Below the pieces are notes generated by a model. The model worked only from the letters and a program-made list of their open reading frames with translations. It had not been told where the DNA came from and ran no database searches. Source: Lewinellaceae bacterium (GTDB lineage Bacteria; Bacteroidota; Bacteroidia; Chitinophagales; Saprospiraceae). From it: a DNA stretch of 60,316 nucleotides. Shown one piece after another: positions 8,657-17,571 of the stretch. Position numbers and translations under genes: made by a program. How positions within the stretch are numbered: position 1 is the first letter of the stretch; every line of letters starts with the position of its first letter. The stretch lies in the NCBI GenBank assembly GCA_947476195.1, contig CANJPT010000012.1, positions 1 to 60,316 of the forward strand. The letters are read 5' to 3'.

Positions 8657-9520
8657 ATGCAAATTCTCTTTGAAGATCAGGACCTAATGGTCATTCACAA
8701 ACCCTCCGGCTTATCCTCTGAAAGTGGTACCGCCCGTCACCCCTCCGCGGAAAAAGAAGCCCTGGAACTATATAGTCACAAAGTGCTGGGCGATGGGGGA
8801 GGCATGCGGATGAAGATTAGCCCCTATCTTAGGGCTGTACACCGCCTCGATCGTGCTTCCAGTGGTGTACTGGTACTCGCCAAGTCAAAATCGATGCTCA
8901 CGGAAATGATGAATCAGTTCGAGCGTCGGGAGGTAGAAAAAACCTACAGGGCAGTCGTGCAAAAAGCGCCACCTGCAGCGGCAGGGATTCTTACACACTG
9001 GTTGAAACGGGACGATACAGGTAAAAAGGCATTGGTTTTCAGCCGTGCAGTTCCGGATACACAGCCTTGTGAATCAGAATATAAAGTGCTGGAAAAAAAT
9101 GATCAATATGCACTGTTAGAGATTCGGCCTCGCACAGGCAGGTTTCACCAGATCCGTGCTCAGTTAGCTCATATTGGCTGCCCGATAGTAGGTGATGTGT
9201 TATATGGTGGTAAATTATGGCGTGAACATGAAATCAAGCTTCATGCCCAGCGTTTGTCATTTTTCCATCCGCGCAGTCATGCGCCCATGGTCATCGAGGC
9301 GCCTTGGGAAAACGATGAATTTTTAAACCGCAAAAATGCTGAGCCTGTAGCCGTGAAGAAGGAGTCTGTTAAGAAGGCGGCCTCGGAAGTCGTGAAGAAG
9401 GAGTCTGTTAAGAAGGCGGCCTCGGATGCGGTAAAGAAAGTTGCCTCAAAAAAAGTGGCACCTGAAGCCGTGAAAAAGACAACCAAGAAACCAATAAAAC
9501 CCGAGATCGAAAAAGCTTAA
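8657..9520 (+). CDS. RluA-family pseudouridine synthase with Lys/Ala-rich tail
   Basis: A 287-residue RNA-modifying enzyme that isomerises uridines in rRNA or tRNA. The catalytic motif HRLDRASSGVLVLAKS with the nucleophilic Asp is at about residues 72-87, and RTGRFHQIRAQLAHIGCPI with GDVLYGG completes the family signature. There is no N-terminal S4 domain, so it resembles the short RluC/TruC-like forms. The last 60 residues are a low-complexity basic tail of VKK/KAAS units; inside it a 39-bp DNA unit (13 residues) is repeated in tandem at about 9352-9423. The tail probably adds non-specific RNA affinity (inference). ATG 8657 is preferred over the TTG one codon earlier. Confidence 0.87.
   Translation: MQILFEDQDLMVIHKPSGLSSESGTARHPSAEKEALELYSHKVLGDGGGMRMKISPYLRAVHRLDRASSGVLVLAKSKSMLTEMMNQFERREVEKTYRAVVQKAPPAAAGILTHWLKRDDTGKKALVFSRAVPDTQPCESEYKVLEKNDQYALLEIRPRTGRFHQIRAQLAHIGCPIVGDVLYGGKLWREHEIKLHAQRLSFFHPRSHAPMVIEAPWENDEFLNRKNAEPVAVKKESVKKAASEVVKKESVKKAASDAVKKVASKKVAPEAVKKTTKKPIKPEIEKA
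9352..9423 (+). repeat. Tandem 39-bp repeat in the pseudouridine synthase tail
   Basis: Two near-identical in-frame copies encode VKKESVKKAASEV-like units of 13 residues, a recent duplication that lengthens the basic C-terminal tail. Copy number may vary between strains. Confidence 0.75.
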
Positions 9521-9615
9521 ATCGGTGAGGCCGTTGATCAGAAACAAGGGCTGGGGGAGCGCGTAGTTTCCTGTTTTCCTGTTCCCCAATTCTCCTGTAA
9601 AACACTTAAATTCCC

Positions 9616-10860
9616 ATGCTTTACATCCTGTTACTCCTTTTTCCAATCGCCTTGTTTTCCCAAACGGAGAATCAGATCCTCGATCCTGATGTTTGTACAG
9701 CGCAACTTCATTTGGCAACTTCAGTGCTTTCACAGCCCATTGTCAATTTGCAGACAATGCCCCATGTGCTGGTGCTTGAATTCGATCACATGGGCGATCA
9801 ACTTAAGGACTATAAATACACAATTGTCCACTGCAATAGCGATTGGCAGCCCTCTGAGCTTGACGACAATGAATATATTGACGGCTTTACGGAGGATCGG
9901 ATCAATTCTATAGAAAACTCATTCAACACGCTTACGCAATATACCCATTATTCACTCGCCCTCCCCAACCAAAATATGAAATGGGCGCGTTCGGGGAATT
10001 ATGTACTTAAAATTTTTGATACCGACGATGATCGTCTGGTACTCGTAAGACGGTTTATGGTCGTAGAGCCCCTTTGGCGAATAGATGCGGAATTTGTGCG
10101 TACCGCACAGGTAGATAAAATGGATACGCACCATGAAATTGATTTTACGGTTGTCCCTAAATCTGTCCGTATTACGATGCCCCAAAACGATGTGAAAGCA
10201 TTTGTACTACAAAATGGTCGTTTTGACAACGCGCTCGGCCCTATCAAGCCCTATATTACCAGGGGCGACAATCTGGTGTTTGATTATCAGAATCAAATCA
10301 CTTTCCCGGCTGGCAAGGAGTTTCGATACTTTGACATCCGCTCATTTGACTTCCGGGGAGAGTTTGTGAAAAGTATCGTGAACAAACCCACGTACTATGA
10401 AGTGACGCTCAAGACCGATGAGACGCGTTTTGATCGCCCCGTTATTTTTCGCCCGGAAGCCGATGGCCGGTTTGTTATTGAAAATCAACACATAAACCAG
10501 ACATTGCTTGAATGTGATTATGCTTCCGTACTTTTTACTATTAAACAAAATCTCCCGCTGGACGAATACGACGTCTATGTGTTCGGGGAACTTTCAGACT
10601 GGCAATTCAAGCCTGAATTTAAAATGAAGTATGACGAGCAAGCTCAGGTCTATTGGTGCGACGCCTGGCTCAAGCAAGGTCACTACGATTATCAATATAT
10701 GGTCGTAGACCGTAAAACGGGCAAGCCTGAGCCGGATGGATTTGAAGGTAACTGGTATGGCACAGGCAATCAGTACACGATTCTTATTTATTACCGGCCT
10801 TTCGGTGCACGGTATGATCGGTTGATGGGAGCGGTTACGTTGAATAGTGCAAAGCTGTAG
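9616..10860 (+). CDS. DUF5103 / type IX secretion system plug-type protein
   Basis: A 414-residue protein with a signal peptide (about 1-16), matching the DUF5103 family. As I recall, members were linked to the plug that closes the periplasmic opening of the SprA translocon of the T9SS. Typical features are the N-terminal beta domain with LEFDHMGDQLKDYKYTI and HCNSDWQPSELDDNEYIDG, and the C-terminal carbohydrate-binding-like fold with YDVYVFGELSDW, GHYDYQYM and WYGTGNQYTILIYYR. Three T9SS-sorted proteins elsewhere in the window show that the organism uses this export route. It is a single gene facing a convergent glycosyltransferase 16 bp away. Confidence 0.83.
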   Translation: MLYILLLLFPIALFSQTENQILDPDVCTAQLHLATSVLSQPIVNLQTMPHVLVLEFDHMGDQLKDYKYTIVHCNSDWQPSELDDNEYIDGFTEDRINSIENSFNTLTQYTHYSLALPNQNMKWARSGNYVLKIFDTDDDRLVLVRRFMVVEPLWRIDAEFVRTAQVDKMDTHHEIDFTVVPKSVRITMPQNDVKAFVLQNGRFDNALGPIKPYITRGDNLVFDYQNQITFPAGKEFRYFDIRSFDFRGEFVKSIVNKPTYYEVTLKTDETRFDRPVIFRPEADGRFVIENQHINQTLLECDYASVLFTIKQNLPLDEYDVYVFGELSDWQFKPEFKMKYDEQAQVYWCDAWLKQGHYDYQYMVVDRKTGKPEPDGFEGNWYGTGNQYTILIYYRPFGARYDRLMGAVTLNSAKL

Positions 10861-10876
10861 CCAACTCAAAAAACCT

Positions 10877-12067
10877 TCATTCCCCCGCCCGTTTCGCTTT
10901 TTCCCACAATACCGATTGTTTCCCCCGCAGTAATCGCAGGAGGCCGGCGTACATAGCCCAGTTCATTAGACAAAAATAGTAGGGCACAAACAGGGCTTTC
11001 ACCTTTAGTTTTCGTTGTTCCAAAACCCAGCCTGCCATTGCAGCAAGGTAAAAGAGAATTTGCGCAAGGAGTAGGATTTGATAGAGTTGGCTGGCTTTGA
11101 TAGCAAGCAAAATATTGATGATCAGTAAAGCAGGCAGCAAGATTGGCGCTACCGTCCAGCGCAATACCCTATGTGAAATATATTGAAAACTAAATATTCC
11201 GTACTGAAATGGATTCAGCAGGGAGCGAAGCCGCCAAACGGCCTGTAAGCCCCCGGCAGCGATGCGTACCTTTCGTTTCATCTCTTCTGCCACAGAAGCA
11301 GAGGAGCCTTCGGCAGCCCAGGCACCTGATTCGTATTGTACCCGCCACCCGCGCTGCGCAATGCGCATGGTGAGGTAAAAATCTTCCACCAGCGTATCCG
11401 GTGGCACGGGTTCATAGCATTCGGTCCGGATAGCGAAAAGTTCACCTGCAGCGCCAACTACGCTCCAAAGCTCTGCATCCCATTTTTTTAGCAGACTTTC
11501 GTATTTCCAGTAAATACCCTCGCCTGCGCTACTGGCATCCTCTTTGTCAGCCATTGAGATTCGCTTTTCTCCGGCTACTGCGCCCACTTGTGAATCAGCA
11601 AAATGACTTACAAGTCGATGGAGGGCATCTGGATTTACAAGTGTATTGGCATCCGTACTGACCACCACGGGGCTGCTTATTTGCTCCATGGCACGTTGAA
11701 AGGCTGCAATCTTACCACGTCGTTCGGGCTGGTGAAGTAGTTGCCAGCGAACCTCAGTAGGGTAGGGGTAATGCCGTATTATTTCGGCGGTTTGGTCATC
11801 AGAGCCATCAGTCACGAAGCAAAACCTGATGAGCGGACGAGGATAGTTGAGGGCTAAGGAGTTGTCGATTTTCTGCCGGATCCAATCCGCTTCATTGTAG
11901 GCGCATACCACAAAGGTGATTTCTGGAAGAACAGTCAACACAGGCGCTTTTGAAGAGGAAAACAAACGCTTAAGGCGTACTAAAATCAATAACACCAGGC
12001 CATAGCCGAGGTAGGCATAAAAGACGAGGACCAGACCCAGCCAAAAGACAATTTTGAGCACGAACAA
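10877..12067 (-). CDS. Membrane family 2 glycosyltransferase (PgaC/cellulose-synthase-like)
   Basis: About 396 residues: one N-terminal membrane helix (about 5-30), a GT2 catalytic domain with VCAYNEADWI, VTDGSDDQTAEI, STDAN and the processive-type VEDFYLTMRIAQRGW, then three C-terminal helices. The QxxRW-like position reads KMKRKVRIAAGG in the usual place. Such enzymes build or extend surface polysaccharides across the inner membrane. No ATG is available near the N-terminus: translation must begin at TTG 12067 or GTG 12061, just downstream of a TACCTTTG box at 12082-12089. No polysaccharide export genes adjoin it. Confidence 0.8.
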   Translation of the reverse strand: MFVLKIVFWLGLVLVFYAYLGYGLVLLILVRLKRLFSSSKAPVLTVLPEITFVVCAYNEADWIRQKIDNSLALNYPRPLIRFCFVTDGSDDQTAEIIRHYPYPTEVRWQLLHQPERRGKIAAFQRAMEQISSPVVVSTDANTLVNPDALHRLVSHFADSQVGAVAGEKRISMADKEDASSAGEGIYWKYESLLKKWDAELWSVVGAAGELFAIRTECYEPVPPDTLVEDFYLTMRIAQRGWRVQYESGAWAAEGSSASVAEEMKRKVRIAAGGLQAVWRLRSLLNPFQYGIFSFQYISHRVLRWTVAPILLPALLIINILLAIKASQLYQILLLAQILFYLAAMAGWVLEQRKLKVKALFVPYYFCLMNWAMYAGLLRLLRGKQSVLWEKAKRAGE

Positions 12068-12081
12068 AGGTTTTGAAAGAC

Positions 12082-12089
12082 CAAAGGTA
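12082..12089 (-). promoter_or_regulatory. -7 box of the membrane glycosyltransferase gene
   Basis: On the minus strand it reads TACCTTTG (TAnnTTTG). A transcript would start near 12075, only about 8-14 nt before the TTG/GTG start, in line with the absence of an ATG upstream. Confidence 0.45.
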
Positions 12090-12289
12090 ATACGCGTGCT
12101 TTCAGTATAGGCATTTAGTCATAAATTTGGCCTATTGGGGTATTTCGAAGCGCTTTGCTTATTTTTTAATCCCCAGATTAAAGTGCAATCAGTAGCATTT
12201 AAAAATTTGACTAAAAATATCTTATATATATAAAATTTTTTTTTTATAAAAATATTAACATCCTATTACTGTACTTACGGATGGTTTAA

Positions 12290-12449
12290 GCGTTTGTTCG
12301 GGAATTATATTTTGCTGGAAAATCAGCAAGTTTTATTTCATCCCGCGTTATTATTTTCGCTGAATTGCCTGTATGCCACTGCAAATATTGCCTTGCCTGA
12401 AATAAAATTTGCTTAATTTCGGCTCAAAACCAATTTCCAAACAAGGTCA
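12290..12449 (+). repeat. Palindromic dispersed repeat, copy B
   Basis: Plus-strand member of the family at 8385-8539 and 26520-26690. It keeps TTTTATTTCATCC, GCCTTGCCTGAAATAAAATT and CGGCTCAAAACCAAT, but is more diverged at the 5' end, and a TAA interrupts the frame that is open in the other two copies. Confidence 0.78.
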
Positions 12450-12533
12450 ATGTAATTTGCCGGGACGAGTAAACGTTCAGGTATTTTTTTGTTTGGCTAG
12501 TTGCGCCGACCTTTGACCAAAATTTTCAACAAT

Positions 12534-12974
12534 ATGAAACGGCCTCTTTTCCTTACCGCGCTTATTTTATTGGGTTTTAACTCCTTGGTACAAGCCCAAA
12601 TGGAACGTACGACCTATCAGGTGTTTGAGGTAGACTCAGCCCAAACTGTAACATTTGAGGTAGCAGGAGAATATAAATTGCTTGCTTGGGCGGGCAACTC
12701 CATATTGGTAGAAACGAATGTTCAGATTTGGGACGCCTCGCGTGAAATACTGACAGAACTTATCAAAAATGGCCGCTACGATCTTACCACCGATTCTGCC
12801 ACAGTGCCTAATCCTAAACAGGTTAGGATTTTTACCAAATATCTGCATCGAAAGGCTATCAAACGCCTGGATGGTCAAAAATGCCTTGAAATTGCTGTCA
12901 CTAAAATATTTGTACCGGATATATTCCTTATTTCTGAGGATAAGCTAAGGCTTACGCGCAAAGAGGATAAATAA
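12534..12974 (+). CDS. Hypothetical secreted protein
   Basis: A 146-residue protein with a clear signal peptide (MKRPLFLTALILLGF, cleavage after VQAQ near residue 22). The rest is a beta-rich domain of about 120 residues with the segment TYQVFEVDSAQTVTFEVAGE; I do not recognise a family, although the pattern loosely resembles small adhesin-like beta domains (DUF4097 type). The frame is open to 12501, but ATG 12534 gives the signal peptide and lies below the -7-like GACCTTTG. It precedes the flavoprotein gene by 49 bp and may be cotranscribed with it. Confidence 0.65.
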   Translation: MKRPLFLTALILLGFNSLVQAQMERTTYQVFEVDSAQTVTFEVAGEYKLLAWAGNSILVETNVQIWDASREILTELIKNGRYDLTTDSATVPNPKQVRIFTKYLHRKAIKRLDGQKCLEIAVTKIFVPDIFLISEDKLRLTRKEDK

Positions 12975-13023
12975 TTTTTTTCAGGTATCAAGCTTTCTCG
13001 ATAAAAACGGGACACAAATCATT

Positions 13024-14676
13024 ATGCCACAATTAGTTGAACTCGTGTTGCTTCCACACGAACGTGAAGATCAAACCCTGATAAGACAAAAAGCTGCCCG
13101 TCAGACAGGCCTTCGCCTTGAGCAGATCTCCCATCTTGAAATTTTAAAATCCTCCCTGGATGCACGTTCACGTCAACCTTTATTCCGTGTTCGTGTGGAA
13201 GTATTTGGTCCAGGAGAGGTTTTTACGCCAGAGCCGGCCATTCTTGATGGCTTTCGTCCGGTAAACGGGAAGAAAAAAGTCATTATTGTAGGTGCCGGCC
13301 CGGCGGGATATTTTGCTGCATTAGAACTACTGGAGCTTGGGATCCAACCCATTGTACTGGACCGGGGCAGGGATGTACAACTCCGTCGGCGTGATCTGAA
13401 AGCAATACAGCAATATGGTGAGGTCAATCCGCATTCCAATTATTGCTTTGGAGAAGGAGGTGCGGGTACTTATTCTGACGGCAAATTATATACGCGTTCT
13501 CTAAAACGCGGCAATGTGCAAAAAGCCCTTCAGCTCTTGGTTGAGCACGGCGCTAAAAGCGATATTCTCACAGAGGCACACCCGCATATTGGCTCGAATA
13601 AACTTCCAATGGTGGTACAGAATATTCGTCAAACCATTCTTCAATATGGGGGAGAAGTACATTTTGAGCAATGTGTGACCGATTTTATCCTGAAAGAAGG
13701 AAAAATATTAGGGGTCGTGACAGTACCCACTGGCTCCCCTAAAATGGGTGGAGAAGCGACTGTTCCATTCATTGGCAAAAGATCTGCCCTTGAAATGGTT
13801 TCCCCTCTCAAGGGCGGGCTGGGGGAGGATTGGTTGGCTGATGCAGTGATCCTCGCCACGGGGCACTCAGCCCGCGATATTTACCGGCTACTTCATGCCA
13901 AAGGAATCCGGATCGAAGCCAAGCCATTTGCCTTAGGTGTTCGGGTAGAACATCCCCAACCTCTGATAGACAGTATCCAGTATAAGCAAAATCAACGTTC
14001 GGTCGAGCTTCCGGCAGCGAGTTACAGCCTGGTATGTCAGGTGGGCGGGCGAGGTGTTTTTTCATTTTGCATGTGTCCCGGCGGTCTGATCGTGCCTTCG
14101 GCCACTGCTCCTGGTGAGATCGTAGTGAATGGTATGAGCATGAGTCGACGGGATTCGCCCTTTGCCAATTCGGGTATGGTGACCTCAGTGGAGCCAGAAG
14201 ATCTTGCACCCTGGGCAAAACACGGCGTCTTTGCTGCGATGGAATTGCAGACCGAAGTAGAGCAACGACTCTTTGCTGCTGGAGACGGTGGGCAAAAAGG
14301 CCCGGCCCTGAGGCTACCCGATTTTATTGCGGGTAAGATCTCACAGAACCTGCCTGGAAGTTCCTACATTCCCGGACTGTACCCAGCTCCGATCCATGAG
14401 TTGTTGCCGGATTTTATTTACAAGCGTTTAAAGGAAGGTCTGGCCGATTTTGGTCGACAAATGCGAGGTTTCCTCACCAATGAAGCCAATGTAGTGGCCA
14501 CGGAAAGCCGCACGAGTTCGCCGATACGGATTCCTCGCGACCCGGCTACACTGATGCATCCAGAGGTGGAAGGACTTTTCCCTTGTGGTGAAGGCGCAGG
14601 CTACGCAGGCGGTATTATTTCTGCTGCTATGGATGGGCAGAATGTGGCGAGAAGGGTTGGTAGCTTAGTTGGCTGA
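13024..14676 (+). CDS. FAD-dependent dehydrogenase, COG2509 type, with repeat-derived insertion
   Basis: A 550-residue cytoplasmic flavoprotein. After an N-terminal RNA-binding-like domain (1-80) comes the dinucleotide-binding motif VIIVGAGPAGYFAALE at about 86-101; YCFGEGGAGTYSDGKLYTRS, ILATGHSARD and the C-terminal PCGEGAGYAGGIISAAMDG are hallmarks of this uncharacterised family. The reaction is unknown. Residues about 234-270 (13723-13833), between KILGVVT and WLADAVILATG, are unusual: Gly/Pro-rich, containing SPKMGGEA and SPLKGGLGE, as if a dispersed DNA repeat had inserted in frame in the loop between two beta strands. It converges with the small lipoprotein gene across a hairpin. Confidence 0.85.
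   Translation: MPQLVELVLLPHEREDQTLIRQKAARQTGLRLEQISHLEILKSSLDARSRQPLFRVRVEVFGPGEVFTPEPAILDGFRPVNGKKKVIIVGAGPAGYFAALELLELGIQPIVLDRGRDVQLRRRDLKAIQQYGEVNPHSNYCFGEGGAGTYSDGKLYTRSLKRGNVQKALQLLVEHGAKSDILTEAHPHIGSNKLPMVVQNIRQTILQYGGEVHFEQCVTDFILKEGKILGVVTVPTGSPKMGGEATVPFIGKRSALEMVSPLKGGLGEDWLADAVILATGHSARDIYRLLHAKGIRIEAKPFALGVRVEHPQPLIDSIQYKQNQRSVELPAASYSLVCQVGGRGVFSFCMCPGGLIVPSATAPGEIVVNGMSMSRRDSPFANSGMVTSVEPEDLAPWAKHGVFAAMELQTEVEQRLFAAGDGGQKGPALRLPDFIAGKISQNLPGSSYIPGLYPAPIHELLPDFIYKRLKEGLADFGRQMRGFLTNEANVVATESRTSSPIRIPRDPATLMHPEVEGLFPCGEGAGYAGGIISAAMDGQNVARRVGSLVG
13723..13833 (+). repeat. In-frame repeat-like insertion inside the flavoprotein gene
   Basis: Two related segments, one reading CCCCTAAAATGGGTGGAGAA and one reading CCCCTCTCAAGGGCGGGCTG, bracket the insertion. 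Sequences of the SPLKGGLGE kind are, from memory, widespread dispersed repeats in Bacteroidota and Cyanobacteria. The family motif on either side is uninterrupted and the frame is kept. Confidence 0.55.
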
Positions 14677-14742
14677 ATGGTGCGGGTGTTTTAATAGGCC
14701 CGGCTTCGTATTTATTGCAAAAATAAATTTTGAATTATTCAA

Positions 14743-14776
14743 AACCATCTAAGATTTAAAAAAATCTTAGATGGTT
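14743..14776. terminator. Bidirectional hairpin terminator
   Basis: A perfect 15-bp stem, AACCATCTAAGATTT (14743-14757) with its complement at 14762-14776, and an AAAA loop. It lies between the convergent flavoprotein and lipoprotein genes. Confidence 0.75.
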
Positions 14777-14840
14777 AAATTGCGATAATCCAGAATATTA
14801 TTTGTTGAAAATAGTTACAAATCTACGTTTGAGGTGCCTG

Positions 14841-15122
14841 CTACTTTGGGATTGTTTTTAACTGCTCCTCAATTTCATGTAGTCGAACTTTCTTGATGGA
14901 ATCTACCAATAGTGGCAATTGCGTGATTCGGGCTGCTTTGCAAAGACTGTCATGTTCTAATTGCGCTTTAGCAATTTGCGCATTGGCGATAGAGTCTATA
15001 CGGGTTCGCGTATCGGCATCAATGGGTGTGCTTTGGGAGCCACAGGCCAATAGGAATAGTGCAGAGGCCGTTGCCATACAATGGCTAAACGCTCGGGGAA
15101 AACAAAAATGAGCTAATGACAT
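14841..15122 (-). CDS. Small hypothetical lipoprotein
   Basis: Up to 93 residues. The segment MATASALFLLACGSQ is a lipoprotein signal with lipobox LLAC; starting at ATG 15077 gives a 78-residue precursor with a normal-length signal, which I prefer to ATG 15122. The mature part is a short, charged, mostly helical region (RTRIDSIANAQIAKAQLEHD) without a recognised domain. It follows asnS with 60 bp between the genes and might be read through from it. Function unknown. Confidence 0.6.
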   Translation of the reverse strand: MSLAHFCFPRAFSHCMATASALFLLACGSQSTPIDADTRTRIDSIANAQIAKAQLEHDSLCKAARITQLPLLVDSIKKVRLHEIEEQLKTIPK

Positions 15123-15182
15123 GGCCTTTATTTAAAAGTCTTGTTGCGGTGTCTGGATAACCGATACACCAACCACTAATCT

Positions 15183-16631
15183 TTAGAATTCTGCGCTGCC
15201 CGGATACCTCGGAAAAGCAATCACGTCGCGGATGTTGGTCATACCCGTAACAAACAGGATCAGGCGCTCAAAACCAAGGCCAAAACCGGCATGCGGACAA
15301 GAGCCAAAACGCCTGGTATCGAGATACCAGGAAAGTTCATGTTCAGGGATGTGCATTTCCCCCATCCGTTTTACGAGTCGGTCGTACCGTTCTTCTCGCT
15401 GAGAACCGCCGACGATTTCGCCGATTCCGGGGAACAGGATGTCCATAGCTGACACAGTTGGCCCTGGAACGCCCTCCTTTGGTTCGTCCTGGCGCATATA
15501 AAACGCCTTGATAGCAGCCGGGTAATTCGTCAGGATAACTGGTTTTTTGAAATGCTTTTCTACCAGAAATCGCTCATGTTCGCTTTGCAGGTCGGTGCCC
15601 CAACCTTCCACGGGGTATTGAAATTTGCCTTTTTTATTTGGTGTGGAGTTTTTCAGGATGTCGATCGCTTCGGTATAGGTTATCTTGACAAACTCATTGT
15701 CGATCACAAATCGCAGTTTTTCGGTCAAGGACATTTCACTGCGTTGCTCCTGTGGCTTTGATTTTTCCTCTTCGATAAGCCGTTCTTCCAAAATTTTCAG
15801 ATCATCGGCGCAATGCTCCAGGGCGTAGTTGATGACATATTGTAGCATCTCCTCAGCGAGGTTCATATTGTCGTTCAGGTCGTTGAAAGCAACCTCTGGC
15901 TCAATCATCCAGAACTCGGCCAGGTGGCGTGTGGTATTGGAGTTTTCCGCCCGGAATGTTGGGCCAAAGGTGTAGATTTCTCCAAGTGCCATCGCGGCTA
16001 ATTCTCCTTCTAACTGCCCGGAAACAGTAAGGTTGGTACTCCGACCAAAAAAGTCTTTGGAGAAGTCGATCTCTCCGGATTCTGTGCGGGGCGGTTTGTC
16101 CAGTTCGAGTGTGGTCACGCGAAACATTTCTCCAGCACCTTCGGCATCGCTGGAGGTGATAACCGGCGTATGCAGATAGAAAAACCCTTTGTCGTTGAAG
16201 AATTTGTGAATGGCAAATGCTAATGCATGGCGAATCCGGAATACAGCGGCAAAGGTGTTGGTGCGAAAACGCAGGTGAGCGTTTTCACGCAAAAATTCAA
16301 GGCTTTGTTTTTTGGGCTGTAGTGGGAATTCATCCGGGTTGCAATCGCCGAGTATTTCCAGTTCCGTAGCTTTTAATTCTACTTTTTGACCCTTGCCCTG
16401 GCTTTCTATGAGCAAACCCTTTGCGGAAATGGCTGCGCCGAACTTAATTCGGGCAAGCGTTGCTTCATCTGTATGTTCAAAATCCACCACTACCTGAATG
16501 TTGTTGGAGGTAGAGCCATCATTGAGGGCAATGAATTGGTTGTTTCGGAATGCTTTTACCCAGCCTTTTACGGTGACTTCAGTCCCTACAGGCTCTGTCC
16601 GAAGGAGTTCGGCGATTTTTATGCGTTTCAT
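15183..16631 (-). CDS. asnS: Asparaginyl-tRNA synthetase
   Basis: A 482-residue class IIb aminoacyl-tRNA synthetase that charges tRNA-Asn. The N-terminal OB-fold anticodon-binding domain (about 1-115, [20 protein letters not shown]) precedes the catalytic core with motif 2 ([20 protein letters not shown]) and motif 3 ([16 protein letters not shown]). The [16 protein letters not shown] segment is typical of AsnS rather than AspRS. Length is slightly above 466, with a family-specific insertion around 280-310. A possible -7 box (TACTTTTG, minus strand, 16705-16712) lies about 75 bp upstream. Confidence 0.95.
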   Translation of the reverse strand: MKRIKIAELLRTEPVGTEVTVKGWVKAFRNNQFIALNDGSTSNNIQVVVDFEHTDEATLARIKFGAAISAKGLLIESQGKGQKVELKATELEILGDCNPDEFPLQPKKQSLEFLRENAHLRFRTNTFAAVFRIRHALAFAIHKFFNDKGFFYLHTPVITSSDAEGAGEMFRVTTLELDKPPRTESGEIDFSKDFFGRSTNLTVSGQLEGELAAMALGEIYTFGPTFRAENSNTTRHLAEFWMIEPEVAFNDLNDNMNLAEEMLQYVINYALEHCADDLKILEERLIEEEKSKPQEQRSEMSLTEKLRFVIDNEFVKITYTEAIDILKNSTPNKKGKFQYPVEGWGTDLQSEHERFLVEKHFKKPVILTNYPAAIKAFYMRQDEPKEGVPGPTVSAMDILFPGIGEIVGGSQREERYDRLVKRMGEMHIPEHELSWYLDTRRFGSCPHAGFGLGFERLILFVTGMTNIRDVIAFPRYPGSAEF

Positions 16632-16739
16632 GCTATTGAATAGAATGTGTTATGCTCGACGCTATGTGCTCAGAAAAACACGATATGTTTTTGAAAAAGA
16701 GCCGCAAAAGTAGGCTAAACCCTCGATTTTAAAAGGGTA

Positions 16740-17108
16740 TTAGTCGATTTTAAGCGTCTTAACCTTCCCATTAGGCGTAACAAGCATGAATTCTTTCTTA
16801 ATGACGGTTTTTTCGGCAGAGTTCACCTTGATGTTTTCCTCCATGTCAACCCATTGGGTACTGAAGGCCTGATAACTTTCATATCGGTTGATCGGGTAGA
16901 CTACCCAGGCATTTTTGGCGCTGACTACAATAGTCGAGTCAAGTCAAACTCCTAACATCTTGTACTGATTTTTAATCTTTTGGAGGTACTTGAATCTGAT
17001 TTCACGCAGTTGGGAATAAATCTCTTCTGAACTATTGTCAGGAGGTTCTAATTTTGCAACCGAAAATAGCTTTAGCTGTTTAATTCGTCGTTTCGTTTGC
17101 GCATGAGG
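16740..17108 (-). pseudogene. Gene remnant with an in-frame TGA
   Basis: The minus frame is open for 122 codons except for one TGA at 16944-16946. The two halves read like real protein: KRRIKQLKLFSVAKLEPPD and EEIYSQLREIKFRYLQK before the stop, NAWVVYPINRYESYQAFSTQ and KKEFMLVTPNGKVKTLKID after it. There is no good start codon within the frame, so the N-terminus is missing too. The stop sits in a short duplicated stretch (TTTGACTTGACT), suggesting replication slippage. I do not recognise the family. It fills most of the asnS-panD gap. Confidence 0.5.
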
Positions 17109-17196
17109 TTAAAGGTCAATGACCAGAAATGACTTGAATGACGAAATAACTCCCTCCTTTGCTCTGGCTTAGGCGGGTAAAAAATGACAAAATTCT

Positions 17197-17556
17197 ATGT
17201 TCATCGAAGTTTTTAAAAGTAAAATACACCGCGTCCGTGTTACGCAGGCCGATCTGAATTACATCGGAAGCATCACAATCGACGAAGACTTACTCGAGGC
17301 TGCCAATATCATGGAAGGCGAGAAAGTTCAGATCGTGAACAACAATAATGGTGAGCGTTTCGAAACCTATACCATTCGTGGTGAACGGGGCAGCGGGGTG
17401 ATTTGTCTCAATGGTGCAGCCGCACGTCGCGTGCAGGTAGGCGATATTATAATCATCATTTCTTACGCGTACATGACGCCGGAAGAGGCTAAAGATTTTC
17501 GGGGAACAGCGGTTTTTCCGGACGACAACAATCGGCTTGTGAAGGGCGGACAGTAA
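17197..17556 (+). CDS. panD: Aspartate 1-decarboxylase
   Basis: A 119-residue pyruvoyl-dependent enzyme making beta-alanine from aspartate for pantothenate and CoA. The self-cleavage site is Gly-Ser in YIGSITID at residues 24-25, where Ser becomes the pyruvoyl group; [20 protein letters not shown] and the [16 protein letters not shown] active-site region are canonical. Length is normal (116-126). No panB or panC lies nearby. The GGCTTAGGCGGGT 13-mer 19 bp upstream of the start is shared with the region before thrB. Confidence 0.95.
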   Translation: MFIEVFKSKIHRVRVTQADLNYIGSITIDEDLLEAANIMEGEKVQIVNNNNGERFETYTIRGERGSGVICLNGAAARRVQVGDIIIIISYAYMTPEEAKDFRGTAVFPDDNNRLVKGGQ

Positions 17557-17571
17557 ATTTATAAAAAGCCT

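Larger units (their letters stand above)
12068..12533. other. Divergent intergenic region, AT-rich
   Basis: About 465 bp between divergent genes. Nearest the glycosyltransferase is its -7 box; 12200-12260 is strongly AT-rich with TATATATA and a long T-run; 12290-12449 is repeat copy B. A -7-like GACCTTTG at 12508-12515 precedes the next gene. No coding capacity was found. Confidence 0.5.

Noticed and set aside
13808-14218. 136-codon antisense frame inside the flavoprotein gene
   Set aside because: It is a shadow of a well-supported gene on the opposite strand, with no motif of its own.
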